A stretch of DNA of 64,000 bases from Methanocaldococcus sp. FS406-22 (GTDB taxonomy: Archaea; AGJL01; Methanococci; Methanococcales; Methanocaldococcaceae), in assembly GCF_000025525.1 (NCBI RefSeq), contig NC_013887.1:1312729-1376728 (forward strand), given 5' to 3'. The number at the start of each line of letters is the position of its first letter. Within the stretch, counting starts at the first letter, position 1. This document shows, piece after piece, positions 55,107 through 63,529 of the stretch. The notes under the pieces were generated by a model. It did not search any database and was not told the origin of the DNA. It saw nothing but the letters and a program-made list of their open reading frames with translations. The translations under genes were made by a program, and so were the position numbers.

Positions 55107-55679
55107 TAAAATAGCTACACACCTCGCTGGAGATGCATCAATATCAAATATCTTTAACGGCAATCCTAAAAAATAGAAACTCTTTCCAATCAAATTTTTC
55201 AAATTTTCATTTAGATTTTCAATAATTAAAATATTGTTTGATAAAAGCTTTTTATGCTCTTCTAACCCACCAATTGTGCATGCATCTATGCCAACACATT
55301 TTATATTGCTTTTAATAATATTATCAACCGATATATCTGGAATTTTATCAAAATACTCTCTTTTATTCCAATATTTAGAAAATCCAGTATAAATTAACAA
55401 AATATCACATGTAAATAATAATTTATCATGTTTACCACTATTCTTTTCAAAATCCTCTAAAGATATACAATATCCTCTCCCTTTAATAATCCCATCCTTG
55501 AATAAAATTTCATTTTTCAACCCAACATGTTTTGGATAATCTATATGAGTGGAGAGATGAGACCCCATAACTATTTCTGATACTATGAACCCATCTATCC
55601 TTTTTTCAGTAATTTTTAGCTCTGGATCTCCTGGATAAGGAAAATTAATTAAGGGCTGTGTTAAATCTAAAACTTTCAT
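55104..55679 (-). CDS. Cyclase-family (kynurenine formamidase-like) metal-dependent hydrolase
   Basis: 191 aa. DLTQPLINFPYPGDPELK at the start and the metal-binding motif GSHLSTHIDYPKHVG (HxGTHxDxPxH type, with the Gly replaced by Ser) near residue 40, then GIDACTIGGLEEHKKLLSNN and SPARCVAIL at the end. The fold hydrolyses amides or cyclic esters; substrate unknown. Its stop codon TAG lies in the terminal repeat of the MITE, so the original 3' end may have been altered. Divergent from gar1. Confidence 0.8.
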   Translation of the reverse strand: MKVLDLTQPLINFPYPGDPELKITEKRIDGFIVSEIVMGSHLSTHIDYPKHVGLKNEILFKDGIIKGRGYCISLEDFEKNSGKHDKLLFTCDILLIYTGFSKYWNKREYFDKIPDISVDNIIKSNIKCVGIDACTIGGLEEHKKLLSNNILIIENLNENLKNLIGKSFYFLGLPLKIFDIDASPARCVAIL

Positions 55680-55740
55680 ATTTTCACTTTAGTTTTTATA
55701 TATTTGAGTATATTTTCATTAAGTATATATACTTCTTCAA

Positions 55741-55787
55741 TTCACATATATATAAAGTTTTCGAAAACTATATATAGTAGTTGTGAA
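55741..55787. promoter_or_regulatory. Bidirectional promoter with central palindrome
   Basis: AGTTTTCGAAAACT (55756-55769) is a perfect 14-bp palindrome. It is flanked on each side by a TATA box pointing outward: CTATATATAG toward gar1-tfb (+) and TTTATATATATG toward the cyclase gene (-). TTCAC at 55741 and GTGAA at 55783 extend the symmetry. The plus-strand start is expected near 55795. Confidence 0.65.
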
Positions 55788-55820
55788 TAAAGATAAATCA
55801 GCATATATAGAGGGAGCAAT

Positions 55821-56066
55821 TTGAAAGTAGAAATACTTCACAAAACGCCAAAGGGTTTCTTGATAGGTAGGGGAAAGAGAGAGATAAAGATTGGTTCGGT
55901 TGTTATTTTTAAAAATAAGAAAATTGGTAAGGTAGTGGATATTTTCGGCCCAGTTGCTAAACCGTATATAAAAATACTCCCTGTTGATAAAGGCATAGAA
56001 GTTTCTGGGACTGTGTATATAAAAAACGATAAATCTAAATATAAAAATTCTAAGAAGAAAAATTAA
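55821..56066 (+). CDS. gar1: H/ACA RNP protein Gar1
   Basis: 81 aa: EILHKTPKGFLIGRGKREIK, VVIFKNKKIGKVVDIFGPVA and KPYIKILPVDKGIEVSGTVY make the six-stranded Gar1 barrel; the tail is Lys-rich. It binds Cbf5 and helps product turnover in pseudouridylation guided by H/ACA RNAs. Start is TTG 55821, preceded by GAGGGAGCAA; there is no earlier in-frame start. The gar1-tfb pairing is common in euryarchaea. Confidence 0.88.
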   Translation: MKVEILHKTPKGFLIGRGKREIKIGSVVIFKNKKIGKVVDIFGPVAKPYIKILPVDKGIEVSGTVYIKNDKSKYKNSKKKN

Positions 56067-56083
56067 ATTTAATGGTGTAGCTT

Positions 56084-57088
56084 ATGGAAGCTCTCAAAAC
56101 AAAAGAAAATGAAAAAACAAAAGAAAAGAAAATTATAACAAAAGCCGAAACTTCCGAAAAAAAAGAAGAAAATGTTAGGGAAGAAGAAATTGTTTGTCCA
56201 ATTTGTGGTAGTAAAGAAGTTGTTAAAGATTATGAAAGAGCTGAAATTGTCTGTGCAAAATGTGGATGTGTCATTAAAGAGAAGTTATTTGATATTGGGC
56301 CAGAGTGGAGAGCATTTGACCATGAACAGAAAATTAAGAGATGTAGAGTTGGGGCTCCTATGACGTACACTATCCACGACAAAGGATTATCAACAGTTAT
56401 TGATTGGAGAAATAAAGATAGCTATGGAAAAGATTTATCTGCAAATAAAAGAGCTCAACTTTACAGATTAAGAAAGTGGCAGAGGAGAATTAGAGTTAGT
56501 GACGCTGCAGAAAGGAATTTAGCATTTGCTTTATCAGAATTAGATAGAATTACATCAAAACTTGGATTGCCAAGACATGTTAGGGAGAATGCCGCTATAA
56601 TTTACAGAGGAGCAGTTGATAAAGGATTAATAAGAGGAAGAAGTATTGAGGGGGTTGTTGCTGCTGCTATTTATGCAGCTTGTAGAAGGTGTAGAGTGCC
56701 AAGAACTTTAGATGAGATTGCCGAGGCTTCAAGAGTAGATAGGAAAGAAATTGGAAGAACTTACAGATTTTTAGCAAGAGAATTAAATATAAAGCTAACT
56801 CCAACAAATCCAATCGATTATGTGCCAAGATTTGCTTCTGAACTTGGATTACCTGGAGAGGTTGAGTCCAAAGCTATACAGATATTACAGCAAGCGGCTG
56901 AAAAGGGATTAACAAGCGGTAGAGGCCCTACTGGTGTTGCTGCTGCAGCAATATATATAGCAAGCGTTCTCCTTGGATGTAGGAGAACTCAGAGGGAAGT
57001 TGCTGAAGTTGCTGGTGTAACAGAGGTAACTATAAGAAATAGATATAAGGAGCTAACAGAACACTTAGATATTGATGTAACTTTGTAA
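56084..57088 (+). CDS. tfb: Transcription initiation factor TFB (TFIIB), intein-free
   Basis: 334 aa. A charged 35-residue N-terminal extension, then the zinc ribbon [20 protein letters not shown] (first half) and [11 protein letters not shown], the B-reader/linker ([17 protein letters not shown]), and two cyclin repeats ([40 protein letters not shown]) ending with the BRE-contacting helix [14 protein letters not shown]. It recruits RNA polymerase to TBP-bound promoters. The protein is continuous; as I recall the M. jannaschii orthologue carries an intein. Confidence 0.96.
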   Translation: MEALKTKENEKTKEKKIITKAETSEKKEENVREEEIVCPICGSKEVVKDYERAEIVCAKCGCVIKEKLFDIGPEWRAFDHEQKIKRCRVGAPMTYTIHDKGLSTVIDWRNKDSYGKDLSANKRAQLYRLRKWQRRIRVSDAAERNLAFALSELDRITSKLGLPRHVRENAAIIYRGAVDKGLIRGRSIEGVVAAAIYAACRRCRVPRTLDEIAEASRVDRKEIGRTYRFLARELNIKLTPTNPIDYVPRFASELGLPGEVESKAIQILQQAAEKGLTSGRGPTGVAAAAIYIASVLLGCRRTQREVAEVAGVTEVTIRNRYKELTEHLDIDVTL

Positions 57089-57193
57089 GATTTGGATAAG
57101 ACAACTTATGAGTTAAATTTAAAAATTATAAGTAGACATATCTTTTTTTATTTTAATTATTTTTGTATATTAGATAAATTTTGGTGATTTGTA

Positions 57194-59290
57194 ATGGGGA
57201 TATTAGATAAAATACATAAAAAATCTGAAAAAAGTGAAAAAGAAAAAAAATCCGAAACTACAATTTCAAATAACGTTAAGATTAAACCTGTAGAACCCTA
57301 CCCAACTGTTGATAAAAAGACATTGGTTGGAAATAACGAAACCTTATTGGATACTTACACTATAAAAATTGATGAAATAGAAATGGAAGTAGTGATTAAA
57401 AGAGAAAAAGGTTATATTTATTACACAATCCCTGAAATTGAAAAGATTAATGCATCCCTTTCAAAACTTACAAAAGACCATATAAATCATATAAAATCCC
57501 AAATTAGTGATTTAGGTCTGATAGAATATCAACAGATAAAAGAGTATTTAACAAATTTCTCTATGAGGTATAATTTAGCTATTCCTTATATTGACTCATT
57601 AGCAAAATTCTTTTATTTAGTAATTGGAAGACTCGGACTATTAGAAGTTCCGCTAAATGATGATAGATTAGAAGAAGTTATGGTTAATGGTTACAATGTT
57701 CCAGTTTTTGTATTTCATAGAAAACATCAGATGTGTGAAACAAATATTGTGTTAGATAGAAATGAAGTTGATAGGATTATTGAAAGTATTGCAAATTTAG
57801 TTAATAGACCGATAGATTCAAGAGTTCCAATGCTCGACGCATTTCTACCCGATGGAAGTAGAGTGAATGCTACCACAGCCGATATAACCATGAACGGAGC
57901 TACATTAACAATAAGAAAATTCTCAAAAAATCCATTAACTGTTATCGATTTAATAAACTTCGGAACTTTAGATATAGATACCGCCGCTTTTTTATGGCAA
58001 GCTGTTGAAGGTTACTTTGGAGCAAAACCAGCAAACACCTTAATAGTTGGTGGAACTGGTTCTGGAAAAACAACATTGTTGAATGTTTTATCATTATTCT
58101 CAATGTACAACGAAAGAATCATAACTATCGAAGATACCCCAGAGTTACAGATTCCTCATAAACATGTCATAAAGATGGTTACAAGGCCTGCAAGGCCTGG
58201 AATGCCAGAGTATGAAGTTACAATGGATGATTTGATTAAAAACGCTCTAAGGATGAGGCCAGATAGAATATTTGTTGGAGAAGTTAGAGGGGAAGAAGCT
58301 CATTCGTTGTTAGTTGCTATGAACACCGGGCACGATGGGGCTTTAGCTTATGACGAGCTAATTTATTTATCAGATGGAAATATAACAAAGATTGGAGAGT
58401 TTGTAGATAAATTCTTTAAAAAATACGAAAACAGCATAAAAAAAGAAGATAATGGATTTGAATGGGCAGATATTAAAAACGAAAATATATATATCAAAAG
58501 TTTCAATAAATTGTCACTAATTATTGAAGATAAAAGAATATTAAGAGTTTGGCGAAAAAAATATTCTGGAAAATTAATTAAAATAACAACTAAAGGAAAA
58601 AGAGAAATTACTCTAACTCATGACCATCCTGTATATGTATTAAAGGAAAAAATTTTTGAAATAAATGCAGAAATGGTAAAGGTTGGAGACCTCATATATA
58701 TTCCAAAAAACAAAAATATGGACTTAGACAAAGTAACTAAAATAGAAACCATTGATTATAACGGATACATATATGACCTAACAGTCGAAGATAACCATAC
58801 CTATATCGCTGGAAAAAATGGAGGTTTTGCTGTTTCAAACTGCTCTGGAACATTACATGCGAATAGTGCTGATGAAGCTATTTTAAGATTAACAAGCCCA
58901 CCAATGAATGTCCCGAGGATTATGCTAACAGCATTAAATTTCATTATAAACCAGCAGAGGATTAGAAGGGCTGGAAAAACAATTAGGAGAATTCTTGAAA
59001 TCGTGGAGATTGTGAAAGGTGGTGGTGAAGGTCACGAATTTGCCAAAACCTCCCTTTACGAATATAATGGATTAAAAGACCACTTAGAAAGAAGAGGAAT
59101 TTGTATGTGGGAAGAAGAGGTTTGTGAAATAGCAGGAATTACTAAAGAGGAATTATTAAGAGACAGAGAAAATAGGAAAAAGGTTTTAAGTTACTTGTAC
59201 AAAAATAATATTAAAAAACTTGAAGATGTTTCTAAATACATAATGGGATATCAGGCAGATCCTGAAAAACTTATGAGATTGATAAGATGA
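57194..59290 (+). CDS. klbA: KlbA-type secretion/type IV pilus ATPase, intein-containing
   Basis: 698 codons, 531 after splicing. A charged N-terminus precedes the GspE/TadA fold: DGSRVNATTADITMNGATLT, Walker A IVGGTGSGKTTLLNVL near residue 288, TIEDTPELQIPHKH, DDLIKNALRMRPDRIFVGEV, and after the intein CSGTLHANSADEAILRLTSP (His box). Two membrane proteins of the TadB/TadC-FlaJ type follow, so it likely powers a type IV pilus or secretion apparatus. The intein splits MNTGHDG from CSGTLHAN, in the most conserved part of the active site. Confidence 0.93.
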   Translation: MGILDKIHKKSEKSEKEKKSETTISNNVKIKPVEPYPTVDKKTLVGNNETLLDTYTIKIDEIEMEVVIKREKGYIYYTIPEIEKINASLSKLTKDHINHIKSQISDLGLIEYQQIKEYLTNFSMRYNLAIPYIDSLAKFFYLVIGRLGLLEVPLNDDRLEEVMVNGYNVPVFVFHRKHQMCETNIVLDRNEVDRIIESIANLVNRPIDSRVPMLDAFLPDGSRVNATTADITMNGATLTIRKFSKNPLTVIDLINFGTLDIDTAAFLWQAVEGYFGAKPANTLIVGGTGSGKTTLLNVLSLFSMYNERIITIEDTPELQIPHKHVIKMVTRPARPGMPEYEVTMDDLIKNALRMRPDRIFVGEVRGEEAHSLLVAMNTGHDGALAYDELIYLSDGNITKIGEFVDKFFKKYENSIKKEDNGFEWADIKNENIYIKSFNKLSLIIEDKRILRVWRKKYSGKLIKITTKGKREITLTHDHPVYVLKEKIFEINAEMVKVGDLIYIPKNKNMDLDKVTKIETIDYNGYIYDLTVEDNHTYIAGKNGGFAVSNCSGTLHANSADEAILRLTSPPMNVPRIMLTALNFIINQQRIRRAGKTIRRILEIVEIVKGGGEGHEFAKTSLYEYNGLKDHLERRGICMWEEEVCEIAGITKEELLRDRENRKKVLSYLYKNNIKKLEDVSKYIMGYQADPEKLMRLIR
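58340..58840 (+). other. KlbA mini-intein (167 aa), Ala1 type
   Basis: Insert starts ALAYDELIYLSDGNITKIGE after HDG, has block B REITLTHDHPVYVL, block F DYNGYIYDLTVEDNHTYIAG and ends GGFAVSN before Cys+1. Residue 1 is Ala rather than Cys or Ser, so the N-S/O shift cannot occur and splicing must use direct attack by Cys+1. The penultimate residue is Ser, not His. No endonuclease domain. Matches the non-canonical KlbA intein known from M. jannaschii in size and termini. Confidence 0.95.
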
Positions 59291-59326
59291 TAAAACATTA
59301 AACATTATGTCTAATTGGTGAATTAA

Positions 59327-60343
59327 ATGGGTGAATATTCTAAAAAACTAAATATAAAGAAAAAAATTGATTTGTTATTATATAAGTTAGGACTAAAACC
59401 TCTCAGTATAGAAACTTTAAAGGAGTTAAAAGAATCCAAAAAAGAGGAAGAAACTCCTGAATTCTATGACGTTTATTTTGAACCTGAAGAAGAATTCACT
59501 GATATAGAAAAGTACGAATTTATACTATATGAAGAAGATATTGTTGGTAAGACAGCAAAGTCACTGTCAAAAATATTTAAAGGTAACTTATTTCCATCAA
59601 GAAATGAACTTAGGTATATGGGAATTAGAGATGAAGTAGCCTATTTTAAAAAGGTAATAACCTATATGATTATAACTTTTTTGGTATTACTCTTTATGGG
59701 AATTTTAGATAATGATCCACTTCAAGGATTAGCCAATGGATTATTAGGAGCTGGAATTATATTAGCATTGTCATTATTTTACCCAAAAATCAGACTAATA
59801 TTATTTAAAGGGGAAATAAAACTTCAAATCTTATTTACATTGATATATATGGTATCAATCCTTAGGGCAGGAGGGTCTCTACCAGAAGTTTTAGATAATA
59901 TTTCAAAAAGTAGAGAGTACGGAGTCGTAGCATTTGAGGCAAGGTCTATAATTAGAGACGTTAATATAGGAGGTTACAACTTAGTAGAAGCACTTGAAAG
60001 AGCTAAGATGAGGACAAAAATCCCCCTATTAAAAAAATTATACGACCAGATGATTATAGGTTACAATAAAGGTAATCTACCCCTACTTTTAGAGAAATTA
60101 TACGAGGATATTGTTAGAGAGTCCATGATTAAATTGGATTCATCGAAATTTATGATACAAAACTTAGGAAACTTAGCATTTGGGGTTGGGTTAATACTTC
60201 CATTTACTGGGATGATATTATCGACTATGATAAGTAATCAGGGGTTTTCAGGAATATTAAGCACTATAAACCTACTGCTATTGAAAATTGGTCCATTATT
60301 AACACTAATATTTGGAATTTTTGTTAAACTAAAAATAGAATAA
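59327..60343 (+). CDS. Type II/IV secretion system F family membrane protein (TadB/FlaJ-like), first
   Basis: 338 aa. About 105 N-terminal cytoplasmic residues rich in Glu/Lys, then helices near 110-155 (VITYMIITFLVLLFMGIL, GLLGAGIILALSLFYP), a T2SSF domain (LQILFTLIYMVSILRAGGSL, GGYNLVEALERAKMRTKIPL, YNKGNLPLLLEKLYEDIV) and C-terminal helices. Platform protein of the pilus/secretion motor, directly after klbA. Confidence 0.85.
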   Translation: MGEYSKKLNIKKKIDLLLYKLGLKPLSIETLKELKESKKEEETPEFYDVYFEPEEEFTDIEKYEFILYEEDIVGKTAKSLSKIFKGNLFPSRNELRYMGIRDEVAYFKKVITYMIITFLVLLFMGILDNDPLQGLANGLLGAGIILALSLFYPKIRLILFKGEIKLQILFTLIYMVSILRAGGSLPEVLDNISKSREYGVVAFEARSIIRDVNIGGYNLVEALERAKMRTKIPLLKKLYDQMIIGYNKGNLPLLLEKLYEDIVRESMIKLDSSKFMIQNLGNLAFGVGLILPFTGMILSTMISNQGFSGILSTINLLLLKIGPLLTLIFGIFVKLKIE

Positions 60344-60361
60344 AATGCTTAATGTGATAAC

Positions 60362-61261
60362 ATGCCCAAATACTTAACAACCCTATATAAAAGAACTATA
60401 AAAAGGAATGTCATACTCTTTAAAAAACTTGGTAAGGAGTTTGATGAAAAAAAGTTTGTATTGTTGTTAATTATTATAGCTGCGATACCAATTCTAATAT
60501 CTTATTATCTAAACCTAACCTTGAAAAGTATGATTATATTCGTAGTTATATATGTGGGAGCTGCATTGTTCATCCCCTCTATTTTATACGAAAATAAAAT
60601 AGAAACTCTTGAAAATAACATTCCACAAGCTCTTTATATTATGATATTAGCCCTCGAATCTGGAAGGTCCATAAACGAAGCATTACTTGAAGTTGTTAAA
60701 AGCAATATAAAAGAAGTTAGTGATATATTTAGAAAAGTTCTATATCTAATGGAAAATCAAAAATTAAGTTTTGAAGAGTCTATGACAATTGTGTCTAATT
60801 TATATGACTCTAAAGTATTAAGGATGTTAGCAAGAATTATGATTGAAAATAGGAAATACGGTGGAGATTTGGCAGATTCTCTAAAAATATTGGCTAAAAC
60901 TCTTGAAGACTTTAAAATGTATAAAAAGCAGTTGTTAAGTGTTACAGCAAGTGGTTTAGCTATTGGTTTTATTATATTGTGTGGGGTCATTCCAGCTGTT
61001 GCTGCACTGTTGGGAGCTTATTTAATAGCTGTTTCAGGTATGTTAAGTGGTGTTGCTCCAATACCTCCAGTTAAACCAGAAGACATATCAAAAAGATTAG
61101 AGATTGTTCAAATGGGAACGGCAATTATAGGAGCTTTGTTTGCAATTCCAATATTTGGGTTAAAAATAGGGAGGATGTTTGTAATTTCTGCTATAACCAT
61201 GACAGTTGGAGTTTTAGCATATTATACAATCTTAAAAATTGCTCCAGGGTTATTTTCATAA
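60362..61261 (+). CDS. Type II/IV secretion system F family membrane protein (TadC/FlaJ-like), second
   Basis: 299 aa with the T2SSF domain (NNIPQALYIMILALESGRSI, EESMTIVSNLYDSKVLRML, YGGDLADSLKILAKTLEDFK) between membrane helices FVLLLIIIAAIPILISYYL, LAIGFIILCGVIPAVAALLG and VISAITMTVGVLAYYTIL. Paired platform proteins of this kind are typical of Tad and Epd-like archaeal pili. 18 bp after the first; GTGATAAC ribosome binding site. Confidence 0.85.
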   Translation: MPKYLTTLYKRTIKRNVILFKKLGKEFDEKKFVLLLIIIAAIPILISYYLNLTLKSMIIFVVIYVGAALFIPSILYENKIETLENNIPQALYIMILALESGRSINEALLEVVKSNIKEVSDIFRKVLYLMENQKLSFEESMTIVSNLYDSKVLRMLARIMIENRKYGGDLADSLKILAKTLEDFKMYKKQLLSVTASGLAIGFIILCGVIPAVAALLGAYLIAVSGMLSGVAPIPPVKPEDISKRLEIVQMGTAIIGALFAIPIFGLKIGRMFVISAITMTVGVLAYYTILKIAPGLFS

Positions 61262-61266
61262 AATTT

Positions 61267-61776
61267 TTATTTTAAAAGATTGTTTATCTCATCATTTAGT
61301 AAAATAATTCTCTTAATTGAAGGGTGATTTCTACCCAATCTTTTTTCAAATTTTTTTATTACCTCATTTATTTCAACTCTCTTCGTCCCAAATATTAAGT
61401 TATCAGCATGAGCTACAATCTTTTCTTCCAATGTTATTGGTAAATAATCTTTTGGTGGAAGACCAAGCTCTATAGCCTCTTCTTTTGTTATTCCTGCCCC
61501 AATATGCCTCTCAGCTATTAATGCAAGTTTCTCATCAAAACCCAACTCCCTTAAAATTTCAGCCCCTACAACTCCATGATCTATACCATGGGTTTTACTC
61601 CTACCAATATCGTGCAACAAACCTCCCAATCTAACAAGCTCAATATCAACATTATGGCCGTTGTTTTTTATAGCTAAAGCTAATTCATAAGCATATTCCG
61701 AAACTGCTATACAATGCTCTACCACATTCTCAGGGCATAAGTTTTTTAAAATAGATAGGGCTTTTTCAAATTCCAT
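61267..61776 (-). CDS. HD-domain phosphohydrolase
   Basis: 169 aa. VVEHCIAVSEYAYELALAI, VRLGGLLHDIGRSKTHGIDH (HD motif near residue 55) and EILRELGFDEKLALIAERHI give the full H...HD...D metal site. This archaeal subgroup (about 170 aa) is uncharacterised; nucleotide or cyclic-nucleotide hydrolysis is likely from the fold. Confidence 0.85.
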   Translation of the reverse strand: MEFEKALSILKNLCPENVVEHCIAVSEYAYELALAIKNNGHNVDIELVRLGGLLHDIGRSKTHGIDHGVVGAEILRELGFDEKLALIAERHIGAGITKEEAIELGLPPKDYLPITLEEKIVAHADNLIFGTKRVEINEVIKKFEKRLGRNHPSIKRIILLNDEINNLLK

Positions 61777-61804
61777 AATCTCACATTCATTAAATTATTT
61801 ACAT

Positions 61805-62362
61805 TTATTTCAAAAAAGGATTGTTTTTTAATTCCCCCTTTAAAAATTTTATTTGCTCCTCTAAATCCCTAATCAATTCATTGTTATCAAACTCTTGCAA
61901 CATGTTTCCACAGCCGGGGCATGCAAATCCATAATCCATCGCCTCTTCAAATGTAAATCTTACATTGCAATTTGGACAGAAGAAAAACATGTTGTTTTTC
62001 TCAAACTCTAACTTCTCCTCAAGGTCTTTGATTAGCTCATTTATCTTCTTTTTTACCATATAAGGCAGTTTTTCAAGTGTTGGTAGCCATGTATAGGAAT
62101 ACCAATTAGTATCTTCATCTTTCCATCTCTTGTAATCAACCAATCTTGCATCATACAACTTATAAAGCAGTTTTCTAACTACATTAAGCTTTACTCCAAG
62201 CTCTTTGGCTATTTCCTCCTCTGTTGTCTCGCCCTTCTCTAAAAGAACGTCAATAACCTCAAACCCTTTCTCGTCTCCTTCAAATATATTAAAAAGAACT
62301 TCCTGAACCAAAGGGTCGTTTAGCATCTCATATATTCTCTCTATTTTCTTTTCTTTCCTCAT
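61805..62362 (-). CDS. tfe: Transcription factor E (TFE alpha)
   Basis: 185 aa. Winged helix (VIDVLLEKGETTEEEIAKEL, LNVVRKLLYKLYDARLVDYK) followed by a coiled coil and the zinc ribbon FFCPNCNVRFTFEEAMDYGF / ACPGCGNM. It stimulates open-complex formation and contacts the polymerase clamp. ATG 62362 gives the usual short N-terminus RKEKKIERIYEMLNDPLVQE; ATG 62386 is a possible earlier start. The start lies inside the end of the ATP-grasp gene (35 bp overlap). Confidence 0.93.
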   Translation of the reverse strand: MRKEKKIERIYEMLNDPLVQEVLFNIFEGDEKGFEVIDVLLEKGETTEEEIAKELGVKLNVVRKLLYKLYDARLVDYKRWKDEDTNWYSYTWLPTLEKLPYMVKKKINELIKDLEEKLEFEKNNMFFFCPNCNVRFTFEEAMDYGFACPGCGNMLQEFDNNELIRDLEEQIKFLKGELKNNPFLK

Positions 62363-63428
62363 ACTCTGCACACTCCCTATATACATCGTTTATTATTGAT
62401 TTAATGTTTTCTTTTGCAATTACTGTAGCTATAGGCTCTCCTCTCTCTATGACTGCATTCTTCTTTGGAATGTCATAAACAAAGTCCCTTTTTGATATAT
62501 TGGCAATAATTTTTTCTTTAGCGAACAATATTCTTTTTATATACATTTCTTTTGGTTTAAAATCCTTAGCATAATTGTTATTTAACAAAACCCTCGCCAA
62601 ATTTTGAGATGCACTCATCTCTATTGTCTCATAAGTCCCTAAAATGCGAGGATTTATATCGACAATATACGGTTCATTATATTTAATCAAAAAATCAATG
62701 CCATTCATTCCTTTTAATTCAAAAGATTCTATAGCCTCACTAAATATTTTAATAAACTTCTTTGGCAAATTAATATAAGGAGTTAAATTCCCAGCATACA
62801 TTCCCTTAATTATAATTTGTTTGTTAAAGGTTATAAATGTATTGCCTATAAAGTTGGCACTGAAACTTTTCCCTCCAATATATTCCTGAGCAATAATTGG
62901 GAACTTAATTTCATTAATTATCTTATCAATATAAAAATCATTTGACTCAAGTTTTATAATTCCTCCTCCACTTCCATAAATGGGTTTTAAAATACAGGAC
63001 TTAAATTCCTCTAAAAATCCATATAATTGAGTTTTATTATTAATTTTCTTTGTTTCTGGTATATTAAAACCAAGGTTTTGTAATTTTTTATATGTCTTAT
63101 ATTTGTTACTGATTTCATTTATCTTTTTTGGCTCATTACCTACAATATTATCCCATCTTGGAATTTTCGAATTTTCGAATTCAAAAACACCTGAGGTTAT
63201 GAAGATATAATCAACTTCATCAGCTAAGTTATCAGCTATCTCAATTAATTTGTTTTCATCATAGTTTTCTCTCAATCTCCCATGAGATAGAGGATTTATT
63301 AAATAATATTTTTTATCAGCATTTAAATCTTCTGGGGCATAGTAAGAGACGGAATATACATAAAACCCCAATTTTTTTAGAGAATTAACTACTGGTCTTG
63401 TGTTTATACCTAAAACCAAAGCTTTCAA
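62328..63428 (-). CDS. ATP-grasp domain protein
   Basis: 366 aa. ALVLGINTRPVVNSLKKLGF at the start resembles a pre-ATP-grasp domain; CILKPIYGSGGGIIKLES, FPIIAQEYIGGKSFSANFIG and GMNGIDFLIKYNEPYIVDIN with NPRILGTYE are ATP-grasp motifs with the metal-binding Asp/Asn. It should ligate a carboxylate to an amine or thiol; related methanogen proteins are uncharacterised. Starts with TTG 63428 after CGGGGGAGAAAT. Confidence 0.8.
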   Translation of the reverse strand: MKALVLGINTRPVVNSLKKLGFYVYSVSYYAPEDLNADKKYYLINPLSHGRLRENYDENKLIEIADNLADEVDYIFITSGVFEFENSKIPRWDNIVGNEPKKINEISNKYKTYKKLQNLGFNIPETKKINNKTQLYGFLEEFKSCILKPIYGSGGGIIKLESNDFYIDKIINEIKFPIIAQEYIGGKSFSANFIGNTFITFNKQIIIKGMYAGNLTPYINLPKKFIKIFSEAIESFELKGMNGIDFLIKYNEPYIVDINPRILGTYETIEMSASQNLARVLLNNNYAKDFKPKEMYIKRILFAKEKIIANISKRDFVYDIPKKNAVIERGEPIATVIAKENIKSIINDVYRECAEYEERKENRENI

Positions 63429-63529
63429 ATTTCTCCCCCGTTATAATTAGTTAAAAAATGTTCTATTGCATATTGATATCCTTAGATGACTATAGTTTTT
63501 TAGCAAAGTTATTAAAAATAGAGGAAGTT

